Positions 32,610-44,784 are shown, counted from the stretch's first letter. The stretch is 64,000 nt of DNA from Lucinisca nassula (GCA_963580285.1 OY757014.1:14832725-14896724); one strand, 5' to 3'. Notes: generated by a model not told the origin, from the letters alone. Numbers and translations: made by a program.

Positions 32610-32990
32610 GTTTGATTGATTAATTGGATGTTGAACGTCCCTTTCAACTATATACAGGTCATTTTGGAGACGTTGCTCCTATTTTGAGGGACTTTTACCC
32701 GACATTGAGATGAAATGACTTCTCAAGCCTGTCGCCCAATGAAACCAATAGGGTTTATAAGCATGGACGGTCCGACTCGCGCCGCTTTTCCTGGGCATTC
32801 CATAGGGGCTTGAATCATGAAAAAAAAAGAAGAAAAAAAAAAAAAAAAAAAAAAGATTCAAGCCCCTATGGGCAGGCTTAGATCCTCTAAGTGGGTAACC
32901 AGTACTCGTGTGCGGTCGGATTCAGCTCTGCGTAGAAGCGTCATGCAGCCAATTTATTTCTTCATGCCCCGATGGGTGGGTGGGGCCGAC
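32610..32990 (-). mobile_element. SINE2 copy interrupted by an A-rich tract
   Basis: Antisense SINE2. Midway, 'ttgaatcatg', an A run (32820-32853) and 'gattcaagcccctatgggcagg' interrupt it, with CATAGGGGCTTGAATC / GATTCAAGCCCCTATG forming inverted repeats around the A tract. Confidence 0.65.
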
Positions 32991-33220
32991 AGGTTTGTGT
33001 GTCGGGGGATGGGGGTGTTTGGGGAGGGAGGCTGGCGCATATCACTTTTGTCTGTTATTTAAAAACTGATCCTGTGGCACAGCGGGTCCATGTTCCTACG
33101 CTTATGCATGTCCTGCTACTTTTACGCATACAATGTTCACAACCATCATATGCCGTCTTTATATTCAGTGTCATGAAATAGTATGACGCCACGTGCATTT
33201 AAGAAATGACTTTTATTTTT

Positions 33221-33567
33221 CTGCTGTTCATGAAAGTATGAACAAACAGGGTCGCCTGCAAAGTAAATGAACCCCGACTCCGAAGGGGTTCATATAAACT
33301 TTGCTAGCGACCCGCTGTCGTTCATACCTTCATGAACATCGAAAAAATATTTCTTATATTTACATTCTTTTTTCCTCACTTATAAGGCAAACTGTTAAAG
33401 CTGAAAAACATTTACATGCAGTTTTCTATAAAGAGCGGAACGCCCAATGAGATCATAGAGAACCATGGTTTAGACTGGCGTCACTTGACGTCATGGAAAA
33501 TCATATGACTTGATGCGTTCATGGAAGTATGAACTGCATTGTTTTCTATAGGTTTACATTAGTATTT
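33221..33567 (+). mobile_element. element E5 with internal palindrome, copy 1
   Basis: Starts CTGCTGTTCATGAAAGTATG with a palindrome to about 33350, then GCAAACTGTTAAAGCTGAAA and AACATTTACATGCAGTTTTC, and ends CATGGAAGTATGAACTGCAT then TATAGGTTTACATTAG. An inverse copy is at 45970-46320. Non-coding. Confidence 0.7.
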
Positions 33568-33774
33568 TCACTTGAAATGTAAATAATTTCTATTTTGGCG
33601 GGAACAACTGTAACGTATGTCAGCGATGTACATTTGCAGGGCAAATGGTCATAGTAAAGGCAATAAAATCCAATTTAAAATCCAATTCGAAGGCCCGTTT
33701 CGTAACTTTCATATGAAAGGACCATTTGTGTAAGATTCGCGATATCAAAATTTATTAAATACAAAGAAGTTTTT

Positions 33775-33970
33775 TTTTTGGTTGATTTGAGATTCGTCCT
33801 CACAACACTATTTAGGTTTGATTTCGGAAGTGTTGCTTTCAATTTTAAATTTGTCGGACTTTTACCCGACATTGAGATGAAATTACATCTCAAGCCCTGC
33901 CGCCCAATCAAACTCGTATATGCATGGACGGCCCGACTTGCACCACTTTGCCTGGGCAGGCTTAAGCCTT
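33775..33970 (-). mobile_element. SINE2 copy, 3' part
   Basis: Antisense. ACTTTTACCCGACATTGAGA and CATCTCAAGCCCTGCCGCCC are followed by TTTGCCTGGGCAGGCTTAAG; the 5' end is lost. Confidence 0.65.
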
Positions 33971-34149
33971 CTAAGTGGTTTACTGGAGGTCGCGTGTGGT
34001 CGGCTTGTGCTGGTTGGGTGAGGCAAGGTGACGTGTATCTTGCGTCACTGGGGTGTCCAACTGATATTGGCCGCAACCAATCATAAGCTTCTACTCCTTG
34101 CCTTGAAATGCTAAATAAAAATGGGTTTGAGGCGTACCACCTCCCTTGT

Positions 34150-34440
34150 TTGTTTTGTATGATTTGAGGTTTAACGTCCCCGTCAACACTGTAAAGGTCA
34201 TTTTGGAGACGTTGCTTCCAATTTTGTGGGACTTTTACCCGACATCGAGATGAAATGACTTCTCAAGCCCTGCCACCCAATGAAACCAATAGCGTTTATA
34301 TTCTCGCACCGTTTTGCCTGGGCAGACTTAGATCCTCTAAACGGATTACCAGTACTCGGTGGCGGGTCGATTTCAGCTCTGCGTGGAAGCATCAAGCAGC
34401 CCCTCTATTTCTTCAAGCCTCGATGGGCGGGGGCCGTCCA
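34150..34440 (-). mobile_element. SINE2 copy, near full length
   Basis: Antisense, from the TTTGTTTTGTATGATTTGAG tail side to CCTCGATGGGCGGGGGCC. 34445-34880 holds nothing recognisable. Confidence 0.75.
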
Positions 34441-34879
34441 CCCCCTTGTAAACTTGAGCATGTGATATTGTGTTTGTGAGGTGAGTGAGTGAGCGCTTTA
34501 TGCCTCATCAACTGTAAGGTAATACGCAGATAAGGACCACATTCATAAAAAGACGGGGCAATCCGAGATGAAATGTACAGAGATTTTATATCACATTTTT
34601 TTCCCTTTGTTTTACTCCGACTGGAGCTACGGTTTTTCTCCGTGTTTGTCTGCACGATGTTTGATCTAGTCGTGAATGACTATATCAACTACATACATGT
34701 ATAGTAATGACATCCGAAAACAATATTGTAGCCGGGGTTAAGTTTGGGGTGGTTTCTGCGGGAGTCTTCCCTGTTCTTCACCATAGTGCAGAATATATTT
34801 ATTACTGTACCAGATTGTATTGAATATTATGCAATACGCCTAACGGCATGAGAAGGGTTGAATCATGGACAGACTCTAT

Positions 34880-35060
34880 AAAACCGATTCCGCCCCCACC
34901 CCTCGGGGCTTCAGATTTGGCTGCATGATGCTTCCATGTAGAGCTGAAACTGACCACACTGGCACGAGCACTGGTAAACAGCTTAAAAGGACTAAGCCTA
35001 CCCAGGCAAAGTGATGTGAGACAGACCGTCCACTGCATATAAGCCTTTTGGTTTGTATAT
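34880..35060 (+). mobile_element. SINE2 copy, 5' part
   Basis: CCCCTCGGGGCTTCAGATTT through CTTCCATGTAGAGCTGAAAC to TAAGCCTTTTGGTTT; the 3' half is lost. Confidence 0.6.
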
Positions 35061-35384
35061 TCAAATATTGTATGATTTCTTGTTTCTAAAGGGATCCCGT
35101 AGAAACAGCGTTTTGAATATGGCGTGGTGCTACATTGTGACCAATGTTTGTCCGCACAAATCGTGATCGAGTGTGATCCTTCAATGAAACACGTTTTATA
35201 GTGTATAAAACATTTTTCATGGTTTATGTGATGAAATGGAAACTAAACCATCATATTTTCTATTGTCTCCATTCAATGAAACAGAAGAAGTGATTTTTGA
35301 CAGATCGCGGGAAAATTGTGGGCCGCCTACATCAATGTGTAATTGAAACTTACGTGCTGATCGTCGTGAAAATTTCCGTCAAAA

Positions 35385-35545
35385 CTACGACTTTATCCGA
35401 AGTTAAATACTTAGCTAAGTAAATGAAAAAGGTGGCTTTCGAATGCACTTTTTAAAGAAATACTTTACTAAGATATTAATTCCTCCTTAAATCGTTAAGT
35501 CGACCTTAACTTAAGTATCGATTGTAATCCTGGGCCCTGATGTAT
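35385..35545. repeat. inverted-repeat partner of 32040-32220
   Basis: TTAAGTATCGATTGTAATCC and TGGGCCCTGATGTAT mirror 32040-32075. If paired with it, the two would bound a 3.5 kb segment; equally they may be separate copies of a palindrome-rich repeat. Confidence 0.45.
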
Positions 35546-35549
35546 GAAT

Positions 35550-36830
35550 GTCACTTAAGGTGTCACTAGTAACACGTCGTAAATATACTCCGTCAAAAAA
35601 GTAACTATACCAACTTCCGGGTAAATTCCAGTAGCTATCCGGTAGCAAGTCAGCTAAAGATGGCTGCAAACATGCGTATGGGGCGTTTACCTACAAAATG
35701 CATTTGCCCATATTCTTCTGCTCAAGAGTTGTCTTGCAATATGTGCCTAGAAGGAATTTGGCATTGCGCATGCGCAGATCATCATTTTGTGTCTGAGATG
35801 AAAGATCATGTCCATTGAACATTGAAACTCACTTTACCTTTACAATATCTCATTATCTTACACAACAGTCAAGGCTTTAATTTGTGAAATTCTCATATTA
35901 TCTCCCTTTCAATTAAAAATGTAGCAATTTCCAAACTGTTGATTATGTCTTTACCTGTCATTCAGTTTTTGCAATTTCTTTAAAAAGCGCTTTGTTGCCA
36001 CCATTGCTGTGAACTATGATGGAAAACAATGTAGAAAAAGCATGTAGTATGCAGCACTACCAATTGCGATTTTCTGTGGAGTTTCAATTGAAAGTAGCAT
36101 TTTGCTCATACCTTCAAAGAACCGGATGTCAATACGTGATCGTCTGTTTCTCTTAGCAAATGGAACTTAAGTTCCAAATCTTTTGTGAATAGATACACAG
36201 GGTATCCAAAAAGGGTTACATGTATCAAATTTTAGATATCCTGTGCCAGGTATAATTTCTTGGCTTTTGTAATGATTTTTCTGCGAAATTGTCACAGTGA
36301 CGCCTTTGGTATTTAAGAAAATATCTGAGGCTGCTGGTGAGTTTGCATAAGCAAAAACAGTTTGCTCTCTAACTAAAACAAAACAGATTGTGTGTTTTAT
36401 TATGGTAACAGAAGCTTTTTTATGTATAGGAACATTTTTTAACTGAGTATATTTTAGCCCTTCCACGCAATAAACACCTACTTTAGAGGGAAAATGCTCT
36501 TTAGTAGCCCCGTCTTTCCTTTAAGACCTGATCTGTTTTGATAAGAGGGACAAGAATATTTTTTAAGAAACTGTCTCCACAAAAGTCATTCCTATTAACA
36601 GGCCACTTATACGTAAGGTGGTGCCTTACTTTTGCATTTCAGTATACCTACCACTGGTTAATAATTATACAAGTGGGTCTCATTAATTCTTTTCATGATA
36701 GCATCTTTATTGTTTGGAACTGATGTAATACAAACATCCCGAATCGCAATTAGCGTCCGATAATCGATAACAGAAGAGGTCACTGATGATCTTCCCTTAA
36801 TTACGTCAACAAAGGTTTTTAATGAGAATG
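35550..36830. other. unassigned stretch
   Basis: No gene or repeat family recognised. A 99-residue minus-strand frame (36466-36167) lacks identifiable motifs. It cannot be excluded as an exon but is not supported. Confidence 0.4.
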
Positions 36831-36834
36831 CCTG

Positions 36835-37060
36835 GCAGATATTTCCGCACTTTTTTTAAAAAAATGGACACAAATGTCGGAACTTCCTGTTCGCTATTCT
36901 ATAGGCTCTGTCCTATGGAAAAAGGGGTCAACTCTTAAAGGAAAGAATTTGCTCCCGAGGAGCAAATTCTTTCCTTTAAGAGTAAACCCCTATTGACATG
37001 GGAGACAAAAATACCGTTGCAGAAGTTGCTTCCCCTGAAGGTGCGCCCATTCCCCTTGTT
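36835..37060. mobile_element. FB4 foldback element, copy 2
   Basis: CCGCACTTTTTTTAAAAAAA, perfect palindrome CTTAAAGGAAAGAATTTGCTCC with its mirror (36934-36983), then GTTGCTTCCCCTGAAGGTG. Confidence 0.75.
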
Positions 37061-37146
37061 GTTTTATTGTTGTTGCTGCTGTTTTTGTCGTTGTTATTCC
37101 TCTTCTGTAGTAATAAAACTGCCGTCCTTTACCGTGGTAACTGATA

Positions 37147-37256
37147 TTTCTTCTTCTTCTTCTTCTTCTTCTTCTTCTTCTTCTTCTTCTTCTTCTTCTT
37201 CTTCTTCTTCTTCTTCTTCTTCTTCTTCTACGTCTTCTTCTTCTTCTTCTTCTTCA
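37147..37256 (+). repeat. (TTC)n microsatellite
   Basis: About 36 TTC triplets with one ACG interruption. The poly-Ser frame across it (36993-37631) is an artefact. Confidence 0.95.
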
Positions 37257-37326
37257 GATACAAACGTGTGTCTTCTTCCACGCGACGGATCAAATCAGGC
37301 CCCATACCCACTGGACCCAAAGACAA

Positions 37327-37591
37327 ACATAACGATAACACACCCATGCGTCATAGTGCATTTTCTCATCTCCGAAATGGCCACTTTTCTGATGAAAATC
37401 CGTGATATTTGTCTTATTCATATTGCAAATATAGGTTGTGGGTGCTTGTTAGAACCGCCTAATCTAACGAGTACCCATAACCTAGGTCTTGGAGCAGAAA
37501 TAGGAAAAACAATGTGTACCCCCGTAAACCCCAGTTTTCTCTGTAAAAGGTGGGGTTTAGGGGCTGTTCATTTCACTGACTTGTTAACGTG
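37327..37591. mobile_element. FB1 foldback element
   Basis: CATAACGATAACACACCCAT, 'atttgtcttatt', central GCTTGTTAGAACCGCCTAAT with a partly deleted palindrome, hairpin arm, and end CACTGACTTGTTAACGTGG. Confidence 0.75.
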
Positions 37592-37679
37592 GTGTCTTCT
37601 CTACTGCATGAAGAAGCTTTTGGTAAGCTGACATCTGTATAGCACAAGTTAAGGCTCAGATCAGACTGCGACCAAATGG

Positions 37680-37985
37680 ATTGGCCCCCGTCCATCGGGG
37701 CTTGAAGAAATAGATAGGCTGCATGATGCTTCCACGCAGAGCTGAATCCGACCCGCACACGAGTACTGGTAAAACGCTTAGAGGATCTAAGTCTGCCCAG
37801 GCAAAGCCGCCGCGGTGCGAGTCGGACCCGTCCATGCTTATTAACCATATTGGTTTCATTGAGCGGCAGGGCTTGAGATGTCATTTCATCTCAATGTTGG
37901 GTAAAAGTCCCACAAAATTGGAAGCAACGTCTCCAAAATGACCTTTACAGTGTTGACGGGGACGTTAAACCTCAAATCAAACAAA
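37680..37985 (+). mobile_element. SINE2 copy, full length
   Basis: From CCCCCGTCCATCGGGGCTTG to GACGTTAAACCTCAAATCAA and ACAAAC. One of the best-preserved copies. Confidence 0.8.
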
Positions 37986-38084
37986 CGATGCTCGTCTTCC
38001 AACGTAACCAGACCACGTTTAAAAGCAGTCGCTCATTTTAACAGTTGAATATGAAGTTAACTTCACTAGTTCCTGGTTCGTCTT

Positions 38085-38192
38085 TTTTTTTTTTTTTTTT
38101 TTTGTTGTTGTTGTTGTTTTTTTTTTTTTTTTTTTTTTTTTGTTTTTTCTTGTATTTTTTTGTGTGTGTGTGTGTGTGTGTGGGGGGGGGGT
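38085..38192 (+). repeat. poly-T / GTT / GT / G-run low complexity
   Basis: T runs broken by (GTT)n, then (GT)n and a 10-base G run. 38300-39190 contains no recognised gene; 38230-38400 resembles a decayed 'aggtcaaggtcac' satellite. Confidence 0.85.
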
Positions 38193-39198
38193 TAAAGATT
38201 AAGATGTGTTTGTGAAACACTGATGCCCCCAGACAGCGCATGTGAAATATTATGGCAAATGTTAAAGTTTTTAAAAAGTAGGTCAAACTGTCAGGGTCAA
38301 GGTCACGAGGTCATTATGGTACCACTGGAAATATCTTGTGACAAGGAATGCAGCTGTGAAATACGAAAGCCCTATCACTTACCAATAAAATGTTATGCCC
38401 AATGTTAAGATTTTTCCATGGCCAACTTTCGATAACCGTTAGTGAGTCACTCTATTACCTGGACGATCGATACACAAAAAATGCGTGGATTTAGACAGGA
38501 GATTACTTTTTAATAATCTATTTCAAACTTATTGTTACAGATATAAACTTTTTTCAGTCGGCATTGAATGCTACATTATCCCGAGTAAGCTGATATTTTT
38601 ATCGCGATTTTATCGCCACAACAATTTGGTTCTTTTTGGGGTTATTTGTTACAACCATTGAAATTATTAAATATATAGCAAAATGAAGAAAAAATGACGA
38701 TGATATAAAATATACAAAATGTAGATAAAGATTAGTACGTGCTTTTCAGATTTGATTGATAATTTTCAGTCGCGATCGTTTTTCGCAATATCCTCGGATC
38801 CATCAATACCGTGTTGATGGGTCAGAGGCAATATCAGACGTTTATATTGATGTAAATTATACTGAGTTAAATGTACAACTTTTTGGTCCTTTTTTAGTTT
38901 GAAATTAGCAACCCTATTCTCAAACTTGGTTGAAACAGTAATCCGGGAATGTACGATAAATCACGGAAACTAACGAGCAGCCGAGATACCAAATGACAAA
39001 AGACTTAATTGTTAATGACATATGGTTAATTGTATCGATTCCTGATCATTGCCTTTACTTCTATTTTTCGTGCTATTTATTTATTTATTTTCTAACCCAT
39101 GCTCTCTACCCCTCGAAAAGGTATGATAAGTACCCCGGTGAGGTGATTCTAACGACTACCCACAATTTACGTTTTGGAGTAGCAATGTGAAAAATGTC

Positions 39199-39200
39199 AG

Positions 39201-39291
<91 letters not shown>

Positions 39292-39330
39292 GTGCGTGTG
39301 TGTGCGTGTGTGTGTGTGTTATTATTAATT
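39199..39330 (+). repeat. (CT)n then (GT)n microsatellite
   Basis: About 45 CT dinucleotides followed by GCGTGTGTGTGCGTG runs. Open frames over it on both strands are artefacts. Confidence 0.95.
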
Positions 39331-39399
39331 ATTATAAAATTGCTTGCATGTGCGTTCATAATGAGGATCCTCTTATCAAACTACCCATCATAAAATTAT

Positions 39400-39575
39400 A
39401 GACTGTCACGCTACGCCACTCTTTTGACCTTTAGGTATTATTAACGAAGCTTCGTTAATTCCCCTAATTTTCCTTTTATATGCCAGTATTAAAATAGTTG
39501 GAGATGGCGGACAGACAAACACACAGACAGACCAAAAACTATATGCCCCCGAATCTTTGATTCCGGGGGCATAAA
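39400..39575 (+). mobile_element. 3' end of a repeat with terminal GCCCCCG hairpin
   Basis: A GGCGGACAGACAAACACACA tract is followed by the hairpin ATGCCCCCGAATC / GATTCCGGGGGCAT (39542-39571). In layout it resembles the tails of Pearl-like cassettes. No tandem core precedes it. Confidence 0.45.
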
Positions 39576-39789
39576 AAGGTATCTAATTACTGCTCTGTAC
39601 CTAGTAATATGTGAAGACAATTCAGCAACACTGACCTCTGCCATGTTATTTTACCTCGCACGGACTACAAATTGTAGACGTTTGGGTAAAACATCAGGAA
39701 TCGGGTTAGGCCAGTCAAATATTGAACGACCCTCGTATTATAGCATTTTAAGTGAATAAATACACTTTGGAAAATCCTTTTTTTATAAG

Positions 39790-39960
39790 CGAGGCCACTT
39801 TTGCTATCATGTTCGGCAAGGGGTTCTACTCTTAAAGGAAAGAATTAGCTTCTCGTGAGCTATTTCTGTCATCCAAGAGAAGATTATTATAAGGGAGACA
39901 AATAAATTTGAAAGCGGTGCCTTCTCTGAAGGTGTATACTTACCCCTTATCCTGTTGAAT
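39790..39960. mobile_element. FB4 foldback element, decayed copy 3
   Basis: CTTAAAGGAAAGAATTAGCT, a broken mirror, then GGTGCCTTCTCTGAAGGTGT. Confidence 0.6.
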
Positions 39961-40380
39961 AAATTAATTGAGCCACATCCATTTCTGAATATTCACCAAT
40001 CAAATTACTTGATATGATGTATTTGTTCAATTCACAAATTGCATGACAAACAATATAGAGAATGATTAGATGGCCTCTGATCTGGATCTAAACTGTTTGC
40101 AAAAGTAGGGGTTGCCGTGTTCAACGAGTTAAGGGTTAAGGTCAGTGTTCCGCCACAGGTCATGCTCTAGCACTGTAACGTTAAACGGTTCGTTATGTCC
40201 ATGTATGACACATACAGATCCTTTTCTAGAGATCTGATGCGTTTTTGGTCGATTGTTTGTCAATAGACCCAACATTACTAACTTCAGAAGCTTCCCGCCT
40301 GCTATTGTCCTCAGCTTTTTTCGCTGACAATGTACTAAATCCAGGTAATGGTTATTTTAAGCAGCGCTAAAGGCAATACG

Positions 40381-40640
40381 AAAACGCGCCTATACAAATA
40401 CACTGTAAATTTTACCGCCGTAAAATGAAAAATGTTAAGATGAAAAATTCTGATATTTTTCTTATTTCTGCTCAAAATATAGATTGTGGGTACACGTTAG
40501 AACTGCCTTAATCTATAGTTTAGAGTAGAAATAAGAAAAAGAAAGTCTACCTACCCCTGTAAACCCCAGTTTTACTATATAATATGAAAGTGGGGTTCAA
40601 GGGGGGGTGGGGTCAAAACTATATAGGCGTGTTTGCGTGA
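40381..40640. mobile_element. FB1 element, second arm type
   Basis: The left arm AACGCGCCTATACAAATACA and TGTAAATTTTACCGCCGTAA defines a second FB1 subfamily. Centre CACGTTAGAACTGCC, then the usual CCCCTGTAAACCCCAGTTTT hairpin arm. 39960-40380 holds nothing recognised. Confidence 0.65.
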
Positions 40641-40834
40641 TGGTATTCTCTGAGTGATTTCAGAGCGCTATGTGGACACAACACGACTCGTGTACTTGGA
40701 CATTGGCAACAGTATTGACAACGAAGTCAAAGCTGCAAACCGCGCCTAACACTCGTGGGCCCAAAGTTTCAAAACATGCTTAGCTTAACGGTCTCATTAA
40801 AAGTCAAAATGTTAAATTGTCAAGCCCGGTCCTC

Positions 40835-41135
40835 ACTGGTCTAATAGACACTTACTCATTAGGTCTTTTTGTCTCGCTCGGATACGCCAAGTTCTGCAAC
40901 GGAAGGTCAAAGTGTTCGCCTACTTATTTGCCGTATTTTAACGATAGTATTGTTGTTTCGATTGAAAATCGTGTATACTGACGAACAAAACTATGTGAAA
41001 TATATATCTGGGCATCATCGGTTTCGAGGGGTGTGTAATATAAATATGTTTGTGTTCGACTCCGGCAACCAGAGGTGAGGTGTATCCTTGGGCAAGACAC
41101 GTAATGCCACTGCCCCACTCCACCTAGATGTGGTG
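40835..41135 (+). mobile_element. fragments of two tRNA-derived SINEs
   Basis: 40835-40960 matches SINE5 (GCCAAGTTCTGCAACGGAAG). 41060-41130 matches the body of the SINE at 63758-63891 in the other orientation (GGCAAGACACGTAATGCCAC, TGCCCCACTCCACC). 41140-41620 holds nothing recognised except a CGCGCGCGCG run. Confidence 0.6.
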
Positions 41136-41627
41136 TAGGAGTCTCTCTCTCTATCGCGCGCGCGATAACATCCGGAATGAGTGTTCGAAAGCGATTCAAA
41201 TAAACTTGATGCTTTAATCGCTATCGAACTAAAACAAATTAGTATAAACTAAAGATATATTTATCCAGGACCGGCATGCAACACTGGAAAACTCTACTAG
41301 AGCAAGATTTTACATAAATATGGCTAATTTTAAGCACCATAAATATTTGGAATGATTAAAAGTAGAAAAAATATCGGAGAGTCTATGCAGGTTAAGAGTA
41401 TCTTCACATAGGCTCGAAGTAGAAAGGGGCAGATGAGCGAAACCGAATAAAATACCCATAGACAACAGAAATACTGGGTTTGTGAAGTACTCGAAGACGA
41501 CTGTCACTTCATTTTGGAATGTTCTATTTATAATGAAATTCGAAAAACGTACACTAAACAATACTAATGGCGGAGACCGAACATGTCAAAATTCATCAGA
41601 AACAGTGATATTCGTATTAACCATTTT

Positions 41628-41840
41628 TATACCATATCGAACCTTCCTCTTTATATAAAGCGGGAGTCCATTTCAAATGTTAGGGATGTCAGGTTGTATT
41701 TTCTTCAAAATTTATTTAGAACATGGCTGATCCTTTTGCAACCAGTGTAGGCCCTGGTCAGACGCCGCGTTCTGCAGCTTCTGATCTGGCCCTGCAATGT
41801 TTGCCAACTATCCGTTTCGGGGGCGGTACAAAATGGTTTA
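41628..41840 (+). mobile_element. FB3 element, copy 3
   Basis: ACCATATCGAACCTTCCTCT, GGATGTCAGGTTGTATTTTC and the core palindrome at 41737-41805, ending GGTACAAAATGG. Confidence 0.7.
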
Positions 41841-41989
41841 AAATCCCAATAAATTTATAGAAAATGCTTTTGAAATGAGATCACTTACAGGCTATTATGA
41901 AGATGTTGTTTAGATGATTACACTATTTGGAAAACATTGTTATTAATATAAAAATGAAGAAAAGACAATTTACTGCACATCAGGTTGAC

Positions 41990-42495
41990 AAGTCTATGTA
42001 ATGAACACCCTTCTAAACCCCACTTCATATAGACAAAACTTGGGATGTATACGCTATTTCTTTATATCTGCTTTATGACATGGCTTGTGGGTGCTCATTA
42101 GAACCGTCGAAATGAGGCGGTTCTGATGGGCGCCCACGGTCTGTGTTACGGAGTACAAATAAGAAAAAAATATGAGATTTTCTTCACAAAAGTCACCATT
42201 TTGTAGATATGAAAGACACATCGCGAAAACATGCCAATAATATATTGACCCCTTTGAACCCCACTTTTATACAGTAAAAGCGGGGTTTACAGGGGTAAAC
42301 CTTATTTTTCTTATTTCTGTTCTAAAATATAGATTGTGGGTACTCGTTAGAAACGCCTCTTCAATGCGGTTCTAACGAGTACCCACAATCTATATTTTGA
42401 GCAGAAATAAAAAAATATCAGTTTTTCATCTGACAATTGTGGAATTTTTGACGGTAAAATTTACAATGTATTTGTATAGGCGTGTTTTCGTAATG
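41990..42495. mobile_element. two adjacent FB1 elements of different arm types
   Basis: The first (41990-42225) has a GCTCATTAGAACCGTCGAAA palindrome and an ACATCGCGAAAACATG end. The second (42228-42495) has CTCGTTAGAAACGCC, the CCCCACTTTTATACAGTAAA hairpin arm and the TTGTATAGGCGTGTTTTCGT arm. They abut head to tail. Confidence 0.7.
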
Positions 42496-42599
42496 AACAC
42501 AATGTCGCACGAATGTGCCATCGGCATGATATCAATGACAAAGGATTTCAGGTGACAATTCTCATTCTGTTATCTCAGCACCTCTTCCTAAGGTAACTG

Positions 42600-42730
42600 A
42601 GTTCGGGCGGGCGCCCGCGGTCCGTGTTTTTTTTTTTTTTTTTTTTTTTTTTTGGCGGAGATTGGAAAATTGACAACAATTTTCTTTGTTCGGCGATGGG
42701 GTGTATTTGTATAGGCGTGTTTTCGTGATG
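42600..42730. repeat. GCGGGCGCCCGC palindrome with poly-T and FB1-type arm end
   Basis: GCGGGCGGGCGCCCGCGGTC, a 28-base T run, then TATTTGTATAGGCGTGTTTT. The same GC-rich word followed by the FB1-type arm recurs near 47485-47600. Confidence 0.5.
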
Positions 42731-42823
42731 CTGAGAAAAATTAATTTGATTTGTTTTTTGTTGACTGACTAAATCAAAGCACACAATGCCGTGGATTCGG
42801 TGCTGTTTCAGAGTTGCGTGCTT

Positions 42824-43003
<180 letters not shown>

Positions 43004-43248
43004 TGATTTCATCTCGTAAAATTTAATGTTGCCCTCTGGTTGTTTTGTTTTGTATGTGTTTAATGTTTTGCCGCCAAATGTTGCTTATTTGTATCGCTCC
43101 TCTTGTTATTACATTTATTTGTAATCATAGTGAATAAAAGATTTGATTTGATTTGAGTAAGGTAATACGTCAACAAAGGGATATGATCAGTAACACGAAA
43201 GCCCTTCGAAGCTCCGCTCTAATAGAGAAAAGCAGGTGTTACAAGGAT

Positions 43249-43454
43249 ATACAGTTAAATTCCTATATTAAGACCACCTTTGAGACTGTTCAAAAGTGGT
43301 CTTTAAGACCACTTTTGAACAGTCCCAAAGGTGGTCCCTGACCAGAAGACACTGTTTTCAGAAAACACAAAAAACAATAACTGCACCCTTCTAAATAAGC
43401 TTACCAGAATTAGTTTTAATTTTAGGTTGTCTTTTTAGCGTAATTTTACCGTAT
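43249..43454. mobile_element. FB2 foldback element, copy 2
   Basis: ATACAGTTAAATTCCTATAT and TTAAGACCACC, a perfect centre (GTTCAAAAGTGGTCTTTAAG and mirror), and end GCGTAATTTTACCGTAT. 43460-44100 holds no recognised feature apart from a doubled AAACAGACTCCGCGTG at 43798-43837. Confidence 0.8.
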
Positions 43455-44107
43455 ATTATTTTCTTGCTCCTTTGCGCGGGTATGCGGTTTCATGATGCCT
43501 TTCAGAGCCGCCTCTTTCGGGCGGTTCAACCTATGTTTTTCGAAGATTTATTGAAGATAAACAAGTATAATTTAAAATGGCGAAGTGCGTTACATTACGT
43601 GTTATTCAACTGCCTTGCTATCCTGCATATTATTGTACGTTTGTTAATTGTATATATGCTCATGGGCAATATGCATTAAGTAATTATCTATCTATCTGTG
43701 TTAATTAATGAAAGTATTACTTTTGAACAACTGGCCGCTCTGTTATCCGAGACCGGATAAGATCTTTGCCCTGAGGAATTATAGGCCTAATTGCTTAAAA
43801 ACAGACTCCGCGTGTTTAAAAACAGACTCCGCGTGCAAAATTATGTACGGGGTAGCCCCTATGTGCTTTTAGCGCCCGGTTACCTTACAAAATCTATCAA
43901 GTCAAAATTATGTACACCAATGTAAACCACAAAAGGGGATCTCAAGGACGTGTTAATGTGATGAACTCATCTTTTTGCAGCACTGAAAAGTAGAAGTGTT
44001 GTGTCAGGTTTAAACATTAACCTAATAACTTTGAACCAACGTATGAAGTGTTCTTGGCAATTAAACACATCGAAATATAGTTTCCAAAAATTAGTTTTCC
44101 CAACAAA

Positions 44108-44297
44108 AATATCACGGAAACAAACACCCCTGTAAACCACTCTTTATACCAGAAAACTGGTGTTCACAGGGATATACATTATTTTCTTCTATCTGCTCAA
44201 AGACATAAGTTGTAGACACGAACTGGTTTGAACCGCCTCACTGAGGCTGGGTTATAACGAACACCAACTTCCTATAGGTTTGGAGTACACTTAAGAA
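44108..44297. mobile_element. FB1 element, decayed
   Basis: CACCCCTGTAAACCACTCTT, centre TTTGAACCGCCTCACTGAGG, then CAACTTCCTATAGGTTTGGA. Confidence 0.6.
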
Positions 44298-44414
44298 ATA
44301 CAGTAAAATTCCGCTATTAAGACCACCAAAAATTAAGACTAATTCTGCTATAAAAAGCTTATTTAGAAAGTTTCAGTTATTCTTTCTTTGTGTTATCTGC
44401 ATAGAGTGTCTTCT

Positions 44415-44694
44415 CATTACGATAACACATCCGTGTGATATAGAGCATTTTTTCAAACCTCAAAAAAGGTAATTTTTCTGTTGAAAATTTGTGATAATTT
44501 TCTTATTTATACTCCAAACATAGGTTTTGGGTGCTCGTTAGAACCGCCTCATTGAGGCGGTTCTAACGAGTACCCACAACCTATGTCTTGGAGCAGAAAT
44601 AAGGAAAATAATGTTTACCCCCGTAAAGCTCAGTTTTCTCTATATAAAGTGGGGTTTAGGGGGGTCTTTATTTCACGGACTTGTTCACGTGATG
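44415..44694. mobile_element. FB1 element, best full-length copy
   Basis: CATTACGATAACACATCCGT at the left, perfect centre GCTCGTTAGAACCGCCTCAT with mirror, hairpin arm, and end GGACTTGTTCACGTGATG. About 280 bp. Confidence 0.8.
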
Positions 44695-44784
44695 TGGTAA
44701 AAGACCAACTTTGGGACAGTTCAAAAATGGTCCTTAAGACTACTTTTGAACAGTCCCAAAGATGGTTTTAATATATTTGTTTGT

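Noticed and set aside
36167..36466. 99-residue minus-strand frame
   Set aside because: No motif recognised and no splice or gene context; kept only as an unassigned stretch.
36993..37631. 212-residue open frame with a long serine run
   Set aside because: It is produced by the TTC microsatellite at 37147-37256, and the rest of the frame crosses an FB1 element.
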